From assembly GCF_001894925.1 (NCBI RefSeq), contig NZ_BCXD01000014.1, positions 62,001 to 126,000 of the forward strand: a DNA stretch of 64,000 nt. Direction: 5' to 3'. Origin of the DNA: Rhodococcus rhodnii NBRC 100604 (GTDB taxonomy: Bacteria; Actinomycetota; Actinomycetes; Mycobacteriales; Mycobacteriaceae). The position numbers were made by a program, and so were the translations under genes. Below, piece by piece: positions 9,312-19,627 of the stretch; position 1 is the first letter of the stretch, and each line of letters starts with the position of its first letter. The notes under the pieces are model-generated. The model worked only from the letters and a program-made list of their open reading frames with translations, made no database searches and had not been told where the DNA came from.

Positions 9312-10370
9312 TCAGTTGCCCTCTTGGGCACTGGCCTGGCGGTAGGTGCGGTCGGTTTCGAACGGCTGCGTCGACGTCGCGACGGGCGACTCGCCGATAC
9401 GCTCGAGGGCCTCGGCGGTGGTCAGTTCCTCGCCACCCTCCTCGATCGGCTTGCGCAGCTCGATGTACTCCTCGAAGCGCTCGGGCGAGACCGCACGCAC
9501 CTCGAAGTTCATCATCGCGTGGAACGTGCCGCACATCTCGGCGCACCGTCCGACGAACGCACCTTCACGCTCGATCTCGCTGATCTGGAACGTGTTGTCC
9601 GAGTTGTTCTCCCGCGGGTTCGGGTTCACGTCGCGCTTGAACAGGAACTCGGGCACCCAGAAGGAATGGATGACGTCCGCGGACGCCAGAACGAACTCGA
9701 TGCGCTGTCCGGTCGGAAGCACCAGGATCGGGATCTCGGCGCTCGTGCCGACGGTCTCGATCTTGCTGTAGGGCAGGTAGGACAGGTCGTTCGTGGACTT
9801 GCCGTGGATCGGGCCCGGGATCTCGTGGCCCTCCTCGTCGATCTCGACGACCTCGGCGCCCTCACGCGCGTTCGCCTCGGCCTCCTCGTCGACGGCGTTG
9901 TAGCCGTTGCCGTTGCCGAAGTCGAGATCGCGGTAGCCGAACTTCCAGTTCCACTGGTAGGCGGTCACGTCGACCGTCACCGCCGGGTCGTCCTCCTTCT
10001 CGAGGACGTGGTTCTGCACGACGACCGTGAAGTAGAACAGCACCGCGATGATGACGAACGGCACCGCCGTGTACGCGAGTTCGAGCGGCACGTTGTACGC
10101 CGTCTGACGCGGGAACTCCGGAGAGTCCTTCTTCTTGCGGTGGAATGCGACCGTCCAGAACACGAGGCCCCAGACGATCACGCCCATCACGAGTGCCGCG
10201 ATCACGGACCAGGTCCAGAGTTCGCGCATCCGCTCCGCCTGCGGGGTGACACCCGAAGGCCAGCCGAAACGGAGCACCGAGTTGTCGATGGAGCAACCCG
10301 ACAGCACCAGGGCCGCAAAGCCCAGTGATACCGCCAGCCCCGCTCGCCGAAGGATCCGACCTTGCGCCAC
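9312..10370 (-). CDS. ctaC: Cytochrome c oxidase subunit II (lipoprotein)
   Basis: Accepts electrons from cytochrome c at the CuA centre. From GTG 10370 the product is 352 residues, with a signal peptide and lipobox LSGC (Cys26), two transmembrane segments (about 60-85 and 105-125), and the CuA motif C-A-E-M-C-G-T-F-H-A-M-M near residue 275, including both cysteines, the histidine and the methionine. GTG 10370 is preferred because AGGAAGG lies 7 bases upstream; GTG 10376 is too close to it, and the frame runs further to 10502 without support. Transcribed with ctaF, divergent from asnB. Confidence 0.95.
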   Translation of the reverse strand: MAQGRILRRAGLAVSLGFAALVLSGCSIDNSVLRFGWPSGVTPQAERMRELWTWSVIAALVMGVIVWGLVFWTVAFHRKKKDSPEFPRQTAYNVPLELAYTAVPFVIIAVLFYFTVVVQNHVLEKEDDPAVTVDVTAYQWNWKFGYRDLDFGNGNGYNAVDEEAEANAREGAEVVEIDEEGHEIPGPIHGKSTNDLSYLPYSKIETVGTSAEIPILVLPTGQRIEFVLASADVIHSFWVPEFLFKRDVNPNPRENNSDNTFQISEIEREGAFVGRCAEMCGTFHAMMNFEVRAVSPERFEEYIELRKPIEEGGEELTTAEALERIGESPVATSTQPFETDRTYRQASAQEGN

Positions 10371-10432
10371 GTTCACGCCTTCCTGATCGCCACAAAACTG
10401 TGTAGGGCTCACCCACCGGGAAGGCCCAAGTA

Positions 10433-10445
10433 CTACGCAGCGTAG
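10433..10445 (-). promoter_or_regulatory. Palindrome CTACGC-A-GCGTAG over the probable ctaC promoter
   Basis: A perfect 13-bp dyad that includes a TACGCT -10-like hexamer on the minus strand (10444-10439), about 65 bases before the ctaC start. The dyad could be a regulator site or only a chance symmetry of the promoter. Confidence 0.4.
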
Positions 10446-10527
10446 ACCAAAGCCGGCCGGAGTCCGCCCCCAGGGTCGAAACGTGTCGTGACGCCTCGAC
10501 ATGGACGGGCGGGCGAACGATCTGCGG

Positions 10528-10533
10528 CATACT
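10528..10533 (+). promoter_or_regulatory. Probable asnB -10 element CATACT
   Basis: A CATACT hexamer in an AT-rich patch 100 bases before the asnB start, in the divergent ctaC-asnB gap (10371-10632). No convincing -35 is seen. Confidence 0.4.
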
Positions 10534-10632
10534 TTCCTTCAGAGTCGCAGACATCTCCACCGTCGTGGAGCCGTTTCGTCGTCTCCACGACGTGGGGACG
10601 TATCGCCTATTCGAATCGAGGTACCCGTCGCT

Positions 10633-12558
10633 GTGTGCGGACTGCTCGGCCTACTGACCACCGACGAGACCACCACCGACACCGTCGCGCGCGTCGACGC
10701 CGCGATGCACTGCATGCGGCACCGCGGTCCCGACGAGCACGGCACGTGGCACGACGCCCACGTGGTGTTCGGGTTCAACCGGCTCTCGATCATCGACATC
10801 GCGCACTCGCATCAGCCGCTGCGATGGGGTCCTCCGGAGTCGCCCGAGCGCTACGCACTCACCTTCAACGGGGAGATCTACAACTACCTCGAGATCCGGG
10901 CACAGCTCGCCGAGGAGTTCGACGCGCAATTCCGCACCGACGGTGACAGCGAGGCGATCGTCGCGGCCTTCCACTTCTGGGGTGAGGACGCCGTGCGCCG
11001 GTTGCGCGGCATGTTCGCGTTCGCGATCTGGGACACCGAGACCGGCGAGATGTTCGTCGCACGCGACCCGTTCGGGATCAAGCCGCTGTTCCTCGCGACC
11101 GGCACGAAGGGCACGGCGTTCGCGAGCGAGAAGAAGTCGCTCCTCGACATCGCCGACGTCGTCGGCATCGGCACCGAACTCGACGATCGCGCGATCGAGC
11201 ACTACACCGTCCTGCAGTACGTGCCCGAGCCGGAGACGCTGCACCGCGAGATCACGCGCCTCGAATCCGGCTCGTTCGCCCGCATCACGCCCGGCTCCGC
11301 TCCCCTGCAGACGCGGTACTTCGAGCCGACGTTCCCGGTGCGCCCGTTCACCCCCGGCACCGAGGCCGCGCGCTATCAGGAGATCGCGGAGGCACTCGAG
11401 GACTCCGTCGCCAAGCACATGCGTGCCGACGTCACCGTCGGCTCGTTCCTGTCGGGCGGCATCGACTCGACGGCGATCGCGGCGCTGGCGATGCGTCACA
11501 ACCCGAAGCTCGTCACGTTCACGACGGGCTTCGAGCGCGAGGGCTATTCGGAGATCGACGTCGCGGCCGAGTCCGCGGAGGCGATCGGTGCGCGCCACAT
11601 CACGCGCGTCGTCGGGCCCGAGGAATTCGCGGCCGCGGTGCCCTCGGTCATCTGGTATCTCGACGATCCGGTGGCCGACCCGTCGCTCGTCCCGTTGTGG
11701 TTCATCGCCCGCGAGGCCCGCAAGCACGTGAAGGTCGTGCTGTCGGGCGAGGGCGCGGACGAGTTGTTCGGCGGATACACGATCTACCGTGAGCCGCTGT
11801 CGCTGAAGCCGTTCGAGCGGCTGCCGAAGCCGCTGCGGCGCGCGGCAGGGGCGCTCTCGGAGCGCATCCCCGAGGGGACGCGCGGCAAGAGCCTGCTGCA
11901 CCGCGGGTCGATGACGCTCGAGGAGCGCTACTACGGCAACGCGCGCAGCTTCGGTGACGCACAACTGCGCGCCGTCCTGAAGGACTTCCGGCCGGAGTGG
12001 ACCCACCAGGACGTCACGGCCCCGATCTACGAGCGGTCGCGCGGCTGGGATCCCGTGGCCCGCATGCAGCATCTCGACCTGTTCACGTGGCTGCGCGGCG
12101 ACATCCTCGTCAAGGCCGACAAGATGACGATGGCGAACTCGCTCGAACTGCGGGTGCCGTTCCTCGATCCCGAGGTGTACCGGGTCGCGTCGCAGGTTCC
12201 GCTCGATCAGAAGATCACGAAGGACACGACGAAGTACGCGCTGCGCCGCGCGCTGGAAGGGATCGTGCCGGGGCACGTCCTGCACCGCGCGAAGCTGGGC
12301 TTCCCGGTGCCGATCCGGCACTGGCTGCGGGGTCCGGAGCTCTACGACTGGGCGAACGAGACGATCGAGCAGTCGCAGGCCGGGCACATCGTCGACAAGA
12401 CCGCAGTGCGCCGGATGCTGGCCGAGCATCGCGACGGGGTCTCCGATCACAGCCGGCGGCTGTGGACGGTGCTGTGCCTGATGATCTGGCACGGCATCTT
12501 CGTCGAGGGCAGGATCGTCCCAGAGATCGAGGAGCCGATCTACCCCGTCGAGGTGTAG
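10633..12558 (+). CDS. asnB: Glutamine-hydrolysing asparagine synthetase-type amidotransferase (LtsA-like)
   Basis: Starting at GTG 10633 the second residue is the catalytic Cys of a class II glutaminase (V-C-G-L-L-G), which fixes the start although the frame opens at 10501. The glutaminase domain covers about residues 2-210 (RHRGPDEHG, NGEIYNY) and the synthetase domain the rest, with the pyrophosphate-binding loop SGGIDST near 277. Length is 641, as in mycobacterial AsnB and corynebacterial LtsA. In those relatives the enzyme amidates meso-diaminopimelate of peptidoglycan and affects lysozyme and antibiotic resistance, so that role is likelier than free asparagine synthesis; this is inference by family. 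Confidence 0.93.
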   Translation: MCGLLGLLTTDETTTDTVARVDAAMHCMRHRGPDEHGTWHDAHVVFGFNRLSIIDIAHSHQPLRWGPPESPERYALTFNGEIYNYLEIRAQLAEEFDAQFRTDGDSEAIVAAFHFWGEDAVRRLRGMFAFAIWDTETGEMFVARDPFGIKPLFLATGTKGTAFASEKKSLLDIADVVGIGTELDDRAIEHYTVLQYVPEPETLHREITRLESGSFARITPGSAPLQTRYFEPTFPVRPFTPGTEAARYQEIAEALEDSVAKHMRADVTVGSFLSGGIDSTAIAALAMRHNPKLVTFTTGFEREGYSEIDVAAESAEAIGARHITRVVGPEEFAAAVPSVIWYLDDPVADPSLVPLWFIAREARKHVKVVLSGEGADELFGGYTIYREPLSLKPFERLPKPLRRAAGALSERIPEGTRGKSLLHRGSMTLEERYYGNARSFGDAQLRAVLKDFRPEWTHQDVTAPIYERSRGWDPVARMQHLDLFTWLRGDILVKADKMTMANSLELRVPFLDPEVYRVASQVPLDQKITKDTTKYALRRALEGIVPGHVLHRAKLGFPVPIRHWLRGPELYDWANETIEQSQAGHIVDKTAVRRMLAEHRDGVSDHSRRLWTVLCLMIWHGIFVEGRIVPEIEEPIYPVEV

Positions 12559-12566
12559 CCGCTGCG

Positions 12567-12615
12567 CGCTCGTGAGCGAGTTTCCGGTCCGGAGGCCGGA
12601 AGATCACTCACGAGC
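12567..12615. terminator. Hairpin between convergent asnB and pfkB-family kinase genes
   Basis: An imperfect long inverted repeat (12567-12587 with 12596-12615) with a 10-bp perfect base (CGCTCGTGAG/CTCACGAGCG) and a second paired block around TTTCCGG/CCGGAA. It starts 9 bases after the asnB stop and ends 12 bases before the kinase stop, so it can serve both strands. Confidence 0.75.
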
Positions 12616-12626
12616 GGCGGAGCCGC

Positions 12627-13697
<1,071 letters not shown>

Positions 13698-13771
13698 CTA
13701 CTCCCGGCGCGCCTGCCGCGATCGGACGGGCGAGCGGCGAAGCCGATCACGGACGTGCCCCGGACACGCGA

Positions 13772-13805
13772 AACGCCGCCGGGACCGGGAGGTCTCGGCG
13801 GCGTT
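13772..13805 (-). terminator. Terminator after the A-type Fe-S carrier gene
   Basis: 15-bp stem with one mismatch (13772-13786 with 13791-13805), 4-base loop GGGA, followed on the minus strand by TTTCGCG. Located 32 bases past the stop at 13838. Confidence 0.8.
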
Positions 13806-13837
13806 CGGTGCTGCGTGTTCTCGGTGGTACGGCCGAC

Positions 13838-14188
13838 TCAGTTGAACGAGTCGCCGCAGGCGCAGGAACCCGTCGCGTTGGGGTTGTCGATCGTGAAGCC
13901 TTGCTTCTCGATCGTGTCGACGAAGTCGATCGACGCACCTTCGACGTAGGGCGCGCTCATCCGGTCGACCGCGAGGGTCACACCCGCGAAGTCGACGGTG
14001 AGATCGCCGTCGAGGCTCCGGTCGTCGAAGAAAAGCTGATAACGCAGGCCGGCACACCCGCCCGGCTGCACTGCGATGCGCAGCGCGAGGTCGTCGCGAC
14101 CTTCCTGATCGAGAAGTGCCTTGGCCTTCGACGCGGCGGCGTCGGTCATCAGCACGCCGTGGGTCGCGGTCTCGTTCTGCACAGTCAT
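13838..14188 (-). CDS. erpA: A-type iron-sulfur cluster insertion protein (HesB/IscA/ErpA family)
   Basis: Carries or delivers Fe-S clusters to apoproteins. The 116-residue protein has the three conserved cysteines of A-type carriers: Cys in PGGCAG and the pair in the C-terminal C-A-C-G motif. The ATG has a GAGGGAG Shine-Dalgarno 4-5 bases upstream. Possible clients in this window are the radical-SAM lipoyl synthase LipA and the Rieske protein, which is inference. The symbol follows usual annotation; assignment between ErpA and IscA subtypes cannot be made from sequence inspection alone. Confidence 0.9.
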   Translation of the reverse strand: MTVQNETATHGVLMTDAAASKAKALLDQEGRDDLALRIAVQPGGCAGLRYQLFFDDRSLDGDLTVDFAGVTLAVDRMSAPYVEGASIDFVDTIEKQGFTIDNPNATGSCACGDSFN

Positions 14189-14343
14189 GGGCTCTCCCTC
14201 ACATGTCGTACCAAACCCGTGAACGCCTCAACGGTACTCCTCGTGCGATGTATTCCCACCGCCGATCGTGTCCGGTCGGGTTTCTCGCCGACGCGCGTGG
14301 CCGAGTCTAACGGTCCGGGCCGTTCGGTCCAGCATGTCGGCCG

Positions 14344-15399
14344 TCACGGACGTGCGCTCCACCGCTCCGCGACGCTGCGTGCGAGACCTTCGAGCTGGTG
14401 TGCGGCGTCGTTCATCGCGACGTCGAGCGATCCCGCGAAGTCGACGATCGCGTGCGCGGCGTCGACGCCCGCGCCCGCGAGTTCGGCGTCGTCCAGTTCG
14501 ACGGCACCGGCGAACGCGAGTACCGCCGCTCCCCCGTCGCGTGCCGCGGCCGCGACGGCGGTCACGAGCTTGCCGCGCAGCGACTGCCTGTCGAGCCGGC
14601 CCTCGCCGGTGACGACGACGTCGGCGCCCGTGATCTGTTCGTGTCGGCCCGTGCGACGGGCGACGATCGCGGCTCCGGCCTCCCGGGTGGCACCGAGCGC
14701 GAAGAGCGCAGCGCCGAGCCCGCCCGCGGCGCCGGCGCCGACCGACTCCGCGACCGAACGCCCGGTGACCTCCAGGATCTCGGCCGCCCACCGCGCGTTG
14801 CGCTCGTCGAGGATCGCGATCGCGGCGTCGTCGGCACCCTTCTGCGGCCCGAAGATCGCGGCGGCGCCGTCGGGGCCGAGCAGGGGGTTCTCGACGTCGG
14901 TCGCCGCGACGAGGGCGACGTCGCCGAGCGCCTCGCTCGCAGGACACAGACCGCCGAGTGCCTCGATCATGCCGCGCCCACCGTCGCTGGTACCGCTTCC
15001 GCCGAGCCCGACGACGATCCGCCGCGCGCCCGCCGCGAGTGCCGCAGCGATCAGCGTGCCGACGCCGTGGGTCGTGGCGGCCACGGCCGTGCGCGGCGTG
15101 GGGGCACCACCGAGCAGATGGAGGCCGCACGCCTGCGCCGACTCGAGGTAGGCGGTGTCGCCGTCGAGCAGCCACGTCGCTTCCACCGGTGCGCCGAGCG
15201 GGCCCGCGACGTCGCTGCGGTGGACGGTCCCGCCGGCGACGGCGAGGACGTCGACGAAGCCCGGTCCGCCGTCCGACTGCGGTGCCCGCTCGAGCACGTC
15301 TCCGGGACGGGCCGCGGACCAGCCGCGCGCGATCGCGTCGCAGGCCTCGACGGCGGTGAGGGTGTCCCCGAACGAATCGGGGGCGATCAGGACGCGCAT
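14344..15399 (-). CDS. Glycerate kinase (GckA/GarK-type)
   Basis: Phosphorylates D-glycerate. The 351-residue product begins with the family start VLIAPDSFGDTLTAVEACDAIARGW and keeps the typical QSDGGPGFVDVL and GLGGSGTSDGGRGM motifs; the usual PSFKGSLSA variant is altered to DSFGDTLTA, as in actinobacterial members. A TAGACT -10-like hexamer (minus strand, 15411-15406) is 6 bases before the ATG, so the mRNA is probably leaderless. It lies between the Fe-S carrier gene and the divergent DUF3043 gene, the same order as Rv2204c-Rv2206. Confidence 0.9.
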   Translation of the reverse strand: MRVLIAPDSFGDTLTAVEACDAIARGWSAARPGDVLERAPQSDGGPGFVDVLAVAGGTVHRSDVAGPLGAPVEATWLLDGDTAYLESAQACGLHLLGGAPTPRTAVAATTHGVGTLIAAALAAGARRIVVGLGGSGTSDGGRGMIEALGGLCPASEALGDVALVAATDVENPLLGPDGAAAIFGPQKGADDAAIAILDERNARWAAEILEVTGRSVAESVGAGAAGGLGAALFALGATREAGAAIVARRTGRHEQITGADVVVTGEGRLDRQSLRGKLVTAVAAAARDGGAAVLAFAGAVELDDAELAGAGVDAAHAIVDFAGSLDVAMNDAAHQLEGLARSVAERWSARP

Positions 15400-15504
15400 C
15401 GCCGCAGTCTAGAAGCGCCTCGGGTGGCGCGCACCGCGGGCGACGCACGCGTCGCGGCCGGGCCGACATCGACGGAAACGGACACGTCCCCTACCCTTGA
15501 AGCC

Positions 15505-16161
15505 GTGAAGCTGCTGCGCCGTGGATCCTCCGACAACTCCGACAACGACGACGTGTCGGTCGACACGGCTGCGGCAACGCCCGAGCCGTCCACGGCGGCG
15601 ACCGCGGGCAAGGGCCGCCCGACGCCGAGCCGCCGCGAGGCCGAGGGCAGGCGCCGCGGCCCCGTCGCTCCGCCCCCGATGACGTCGAAGGAGGCGCGCG
15701 CACGCCGCAAGGCGAATCGCGGCTCGAAGGACGAGCGCAAGGCCGCTGCCGCGTCCCGCCGCGCCGAGGCCGCGGAGCGGCGCTCGAAGATGCTCGCGGG
15801 CGACGAGGCGTACATGCTTCCCCGCGACAAGGGCCCGGTGCGCGGTTACGTCCGCGACATCATCGATGCCCGCCGCAATCTCGTCGGCATGTTCATGCCG
15901 CTCGCGCTCGTGCTCATCATGGCGATGTTCGTGAGCCCCGCGCTCCAGGCGATCGTGACGCTGGGCATGCTCATCATGATGGTGTTCATGGTGGTCGAGG
16001 GCATCTACCTGGGTTACCACGTGAACAACCGGGTGCGGGCACGCTTCCCCGACACCCCGGACGGCGGCTTCAAGCTGGGCTGGTACGCGTTCGTGCGTGC
16101 ATCGCAGATCCGCAAGCTGCGCGCTCCCTCGCCGCGGGTGCGCCCGGGCGACGCCATCTGA
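15505..16161 (+). CDS. DUF3043 family membrane protein
   Basis: A 218-residue protein of unknown function found in actinobacteria. The first 115 residues are hydrophilic, rich in Ala, Arg, Lys and Ser/Thr with the family motif MTSKEARARRKANR, and the remainder has two hydrophobic helices (about 128-150 and 155-177) followed by YHVNNRVRARFPD and a conserved LGWYAFVRASQIRKLR tail. TACCCT at 15492-15497 lies 7 bases before GTG 15505, supporting a leaderless start; the frame is open far upstream but there overlaps the antisense glycerate kinase gene. Confidence 0.85.
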   Translation: MKLLRRGSSDNSDNDDVSVDTAAATPEPSTAATAGKGRPTPSRREAEGRRRGPVAPPPMTSKEARARRKANRGSKDERKAAAASRRAEAAERRSKMLAGDEAYMLPRDKGPVRGYVRDIIDARRNLVGMFMPLALVLIMAMFVSPALQAIVTLGMLIMMVFMVVEGIYLGYHVNNRVRARFPDTPDGGFKLGWYAFVRASQIRKLRAPSPRVRPGDAI

Positions 16162-16187
16162 CACCTACGCCACACCGTCGCACTCCG

Positions 16188-16433
16188 TCAGTGATGCGGC
16201 GCCGATCTGCTCACCGCACGCCGCGCCGCATCGCGACGGCGTGCATCGTCGTCGGCCATCGGGTCGCGCTCGAGCAGGTCACGTTCGGCGCCGGGCATGC
16301 CCGTGGGATCGGGAGGCCACAGCACGAAGCGGGGGTACTGCGCGGCGCGTGGTGCCCCGACGAGACGTCCGACGCCGGTGATGAGGGCCTGTACTGCGAC
16401 GAGTATCGCCAGTGCGATCAGGAATTCGATCAT
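16188..16433 (-). CDS. Small membrane protein of unknown function
   Basis: 81 residues: one N-terminal hydrophobic helix (IEFLIALAILVAVQALITGVGRLVG) and a cytoplasmic-type tail containing RFVLWPPDPTGMPGAERDLLERDPMADD and an Arg-rich end. ATG 16433 is preceded by GACACT 6 bases upstream, a weak -10 match in the leaderless position. The frame stays open to 16658 but overlaps the oppositely oriented cobT start. I do not know the family; similar small proteins occur next to cobT in related genomes as far as I recall. Confidence 0.6.
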   Translation of the reverse strand: MIEFLIALAILVAVQALITGVGRLVGAPRAAQYPRFVLWPPDPTGMPGAERDLLERDPMADDDARRRDAARRAVSRSAPHH

Positions 16434-16590
16434 GTGATCAGTGTCTCGATCCGCCGCGCGCGGCGACAGTGGCATGAACGACGGTCTTCGCTCGATTTCT
16501 GCCAACCGGCCGGAAGGTGCCGGTCGAAGCGTGGTTGATAGCCTCCGGGAGGGTGTCGACGCCCCGACCCACCGGCTCGAAAGGCAACGC

Positions 16591-17703
16591 GTGACCGACG
16601 ATTCCGCAGCTCTCGGCAACGACCCCGCGCTGTCCGAACCCACCCCGGCCGATCCCACACGGTTCGACCCGATCCCCCCGCCCGACCGCGAGGCACGCGA
16701 CGCCGCCCGCGAGCGGGGCCGCCGGCTCGTGAAACCGGCAGGCTCCCTCGGCCGGCTCGAGCTGCTCGGCGAGTGGATCGCCGGATGCCAGGGAGCGTGC
16801 CCGCCTCGGGCGTTCGAGCGCGCCCGGGTCGTCGTCTTCGCGGGCGATCACGGGATCGCGCGGGCCGGGGTCTCGGCGTATCCGAGCGAGGTCACCGCTC
16901 AGATGGTCGCCACCCTCACCTCGGGTGTCGGCGCCGTCAACGCCCTCGCGCGGGTCGCGGACGCGAGCGTGCGCGTCGTCGACATGGCCGTCGACGCCGA
17001 CACCGACCCCTCCGTGTCCGAGCACAAGGTGCGGCGCGGCTCCGGCTCGATCGACCGCGAGGACGCCCTCACCCACGACGAGACGCTCGCCGCCCTCGCC
17101 GCGGGCCGCGCGATCGCCGACGCCGAGATCGACGCCGGTGCAGATCTTCTCGTCGCCGGCGACATGGGCATCGGCGACACCACGCCCGCGACCGTCCTCG
17201 TCGCGACGCTCACCGACACCGAGCCCGTCGCCGCGGTCGGCCGCGGAACCGGCATCGACGACAACGCGTGGATGCGCAAGACGTCCGCGATTCGCGACGC
17301 CATGCGCCGGACCCGCCCGGTCGTTCGAGACGCAGTCGCACTGCTGCGCACGGGCGGTGGCGCCGATCTCGCGGCCATGACCGGCTTCCTCGCGCAGGCC
17401 GCGCAGCGCCGCACCCCCGTCGTCCTCGACGGCCTCGTCTCGACGGCTGCCGCGCTCGTCGCCGAGGAACTCGCCTACGGCGCGCGGGCGTGGTGGGTCG
17501 CCGGTCACCGGTCGACCGAGCCGTCGCACACCATCGCGCTCGCGCGACTGGGCCTCGAACCCTTGCTCGAACTCGACATGCGCCTCGGCGAAGGGACGGG
17601 CGCCGTCGCCGCGATCCCGCTGCTGCGGGGCGCCGTCGCGACGCTCTCGGAGGTCGCGACCTTCGAGGAAGCAGGCGTGAGCACCCGGACCGGCGAGGAC
17701 TGA
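16591..17703 (+). CDS. cobT: Nicotinate-nucleotide--dimethylbenzimidazole phosphoribosyltransferase CobT
   Basis: Makes alpha-ribazole phosphate for the lower ligand of cobalamin. The family motifs are present: [21 protein letters not shown] near residue 50, [22 protein letters not shown] near 80, [14 protein letters not shown] near 192 and [16 protein letters not shown] near the C-terminus, including the catalytic Glu. GTG 16591 has GAAAGG 6 bases upstream and gives 370 residues; the frame opens at 16441 but the extra part is not family-like. It is followed by cobS with a 5-base gap. No cobalamin riboswitch was recognised upstream. Confidence 0.93.
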   Translation: MTDDSAALGNDPALSEPTPADPTRFDPIPPPDREARDAARERGRRLVKPAGSLGRLELLGEWIAGCQGACPPRAFERARVVVFAGDHGIARAGVSAYPSEVTAQMVATLTSGVGAVNALARVADASVRVVDMAVDADTDPSVSEHKVRRGSGSIDREDALTHDETLAALAAGRAIADAEIDAGADLLVAGDMGIGDTTPATVLVATLTDTEPVAAVGRGTGIDDNAWMRKTSAIRDAMRRTRPVVRDAVALLRTGGGADLAAMTGFLAQAAQRRTPVVLDGLVSTAAALVAEELAYGARAWWVAGHRSTEPSHTIALARLGLEPLLELDMRLGEGTGAVAAIPLLRGAVATLSEVATFEEAGVSTRTGED

Positions 17704-17708
17704 CACCG

Positions 17709-18464
17709 GTGACGCGGCTCGGCGACGCGGGACGCGGTGTCGCACTGTCGTTCTCGTGGCTGACGGTACTGCCGGTCCGCTCCCCCTCTCCGATCGACCG
17801 CCGCGCCGCGGGGCGTGCGATCACCGCTGCACCGCTCACCGCCCTCGTGCTCGGCGCAGGCGCCGCCGCGATCGCGTCGGCCGCATCGCTCACCGCTCTG
17901 CCCCCGCTCGCGGTGGGCCTGCTCGTCGCCGCGGCGCTCGCGCTGGCATCACGCGGGATGCACCTCGACGGGCTCGCCGACGTCGCCGACGGGCTCGGCG
18001 TCTACGGCACGCCCGAGCGCACCCGGGAGGTGGCGCGGTCCGGGTCGTCCGGCCCCTTCGCCGTCGTGACGCTCGTCGTGGTCCTCGTGCTGCAGGCGAC
18101 CGCGTTCGGCGCGCTGGCGTCGCGCGGCGAGTACGCCGCAGTGGCCCTGGCCGTGGTCGTCGGCCGGGTGAGTGCCGTGATCGGCTGCCGCCGTGGGATT
18201 CCCGCGGCGACGGCCTCGGGGTTCGGCGCGCTCGTCGCCGGGACCCAGCCGTGGCCGGTCGTCGTCGCATGGGTGCTCGCCGCGGCCGCGGCAGGGGTTG
18301 CCGCGGCGGGATGGACGGGCCTCGCAGCGGTCGTCGTGGGGCTCGCGGTCGCGGAGGCCGCCGGAACCCACGCAGTGCGACGGTTCGGCGGCCTCGTCGG
18401 CGACGTCCTCGGTGCGGGCATCGAACTCGCCGTCGTCGCCGCCGCCCTCACCGTGACGATGTGA
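17709..18464 (+). CDS. cobS: Adenosylcobinamide-GDP ribazoletransferase (cobalamin synthase) CobS
   Basis: Integral membrane enzyme joining adenosylcobinamide-GDP and alpha-ribazole in the last part of cobalamin assembly. The 251-residue product is very hydrophobic with about six or seven helices and contains the metal-binding family motif GMHLDGLADVADGLG near residue 82, plus the C-terminal RRFGGLVGDVLGAGIE motif. GTG 17709 follows the cobT stop by 5 bases, so cobTS are one operon. Its 3' end converges on ilvE with only 9 bases between stops. Confidence 0.93.
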   Translation: MTRLGDAGRGVALSFSWLTVLPVRSPSPIDRRAAGRAITAAPLTALVLGAGAAAIASAASLTALPPLAVGLLVAAALALASRGMHLDGLADVADGLGVYGTPERTREVARSGSSGPFAVVTLVVVLVLQATAFGALASRGEYAAVALAVVVGRVSAVIGCRRGIPAATASGFGALVAGTQPWPVVVAWVLAAAAAGVAAAGWTGLAAVVVGLAVAEAAGTHAVRRFGGLVGDVLGAGIELAVVAAALTVTM

Positions 18465-18473
18465 CCGCGACGC

Positions 18474-19577
18474 TCAGCCGAGTGGGCTCATCCAGCCGTG
18501 GGTGTCCGCGAAGGTTCCCCGCTGGATGCCCGTCAGGGTGTCGCGCAGTGCCATGGTGACCTCGCCCGGCTCGCCGTCGCCGATCACGAATTCGCCCGCG
18601 GTCGACTTCACGCTGCCGACCGGCGTGATCACCGCGGCGGTGCCGCACGCGAAGACCTCGCTCAGCTCGCCGGACTCCGCTGCGGTGCGCCATTCCGCGG
18701 TGCTGATGCGGCGTTCCTCGACGGGAAGCCCCGCATCGCCCGCGAGCGTCAGCAGCGAGTCGCGTGTGATGCCCGGCAGCAACGAGCCCGACAGCGACGG
18801 CGTGACGAGGCGCGCGTCGGGACCCGTGCCGAAGACGAAGAACAGGTTCATCCCGCCCATCTCCTCGACGTAGGTCCGCTCGGTCGCGTCGAGCCAGACG
18901 ACCTGATCGCACCCCTGGTCCGCGGCCTGCGCCTGCGCGAGCAGCGAGGCGGCGTAGTTTCCGGCGAACTTCGCGGCACCCGTCCCGCCCGGGGCGGCGC
19001 GCACGTACTCCTCCGACAACCACACGCTCACCGGCTTGACGCCGCGCGGGAAGTACGCGCCCGCGGGCGACGCGATGAGCAGGTAGCGGTACTCGGCAGC
19101 CGGCCGCACGCCGAGCCCGGGCTCGGTGGCGAACAGGAACGGACGCAGGTAGAGCGCGTCCTCACCGCCGGCGTCCGGGACCCACGCCTCGTCGGCACGG
19201 ATGAGCTGGTTCACCGATTCGACGAACAGCTCGGTCGGCAGCTCCGGCATCGCGAGCCGGCGGGCCGACGTCCGCAGTCGCTCCGCGTTCGCCTCGATCC
19301 GGAACGTCCCGATCGAGCCGTCGGGCTGCCGGTACGCCTTGAGCCCCTCGAAGATCGCCTGGCCGTAGTGGAGCACCATCGCCGACGGGTCGAGCTCGAT
19401 CGGCGCGTAGGGCGTCACGACGGCGTCGTGCCAGCCGCGGCCGTCGGTGTACGAGATCGACACCATGTTGTCGGTGAAGAACCGGCCGAACCCGGGCGCC
19501 GCCAGTACCTCGCCGCGCGCGCGATCCGACGCGGGTGAGGGATGGGGAACACGGAGGAATTCGGCGACGTCGGTCAT
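18474..19577 (-). CDS. ilvE: Branched-chain amino acid aminotransferase
   Basis: PLP enzyme for the last step of leucine, isoleucine and valine synthesis and for their breakdown. The 367-residue class IV aminotransferase begins with [11 protein letters not shown]..., carries the PLP-binding lysine near residue 201 ([14 protein letters not shown]) and the conserved [12 protein letters not shown] and [13 protein letters not shown] motifs. The start at ATG 19577 is supported by TACCAT (minus strand 19589-19584), 6 bases upstream, indicating a leaderless mRNA. The frame is open far upstream through the antisense-like part of gcvT, which is not coding in this frame. Confidence 0.95.
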   Translation of the reverse strand: MTDVAEFLRVPHPSPASDRARGEVLAAPGFGRFFTDNMVSISYTDGRGWHDAVVTPYAPIELDPSAMVLHYGQAIFEGLKAYRQPDGSIGTFRIEANAERLRTSARRLAMPELPTELFVESVNQLIRADEAWVPDAGGEDALYLRPFLFATEPGLGVRPAAEYRYLLIASPAGAYFPRGVKPVSVWLSEEYVRAAPGGTGAAKFAGNYAASLLAQAQAADQGCDQVVWLDATERTYVEEMGGMNLFFVFGTGPDARLVTPSLSGSLLPGITRDSLLTLAGDAGLPVEERRISTAEWRTAAESGELSEVFACGTAAVITPVGSVKSTAGEFVIGDGEPGEVTMALRDTLTGIQRGTFADTHGWMSPLG

Positions 19578-19627
19578 GGACCGATGGTATCGGACCCGCG
19601 CGACGCCGTATCCGCAGTGTTCGCGCG

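Noticed and set aside
16434-16590. Cobalamin riboswitch upstream of cobT.
   Set aside because: No B12-box consensus or recognisable riboswitch core; only a short hairpin around 16502-16523 is seen.
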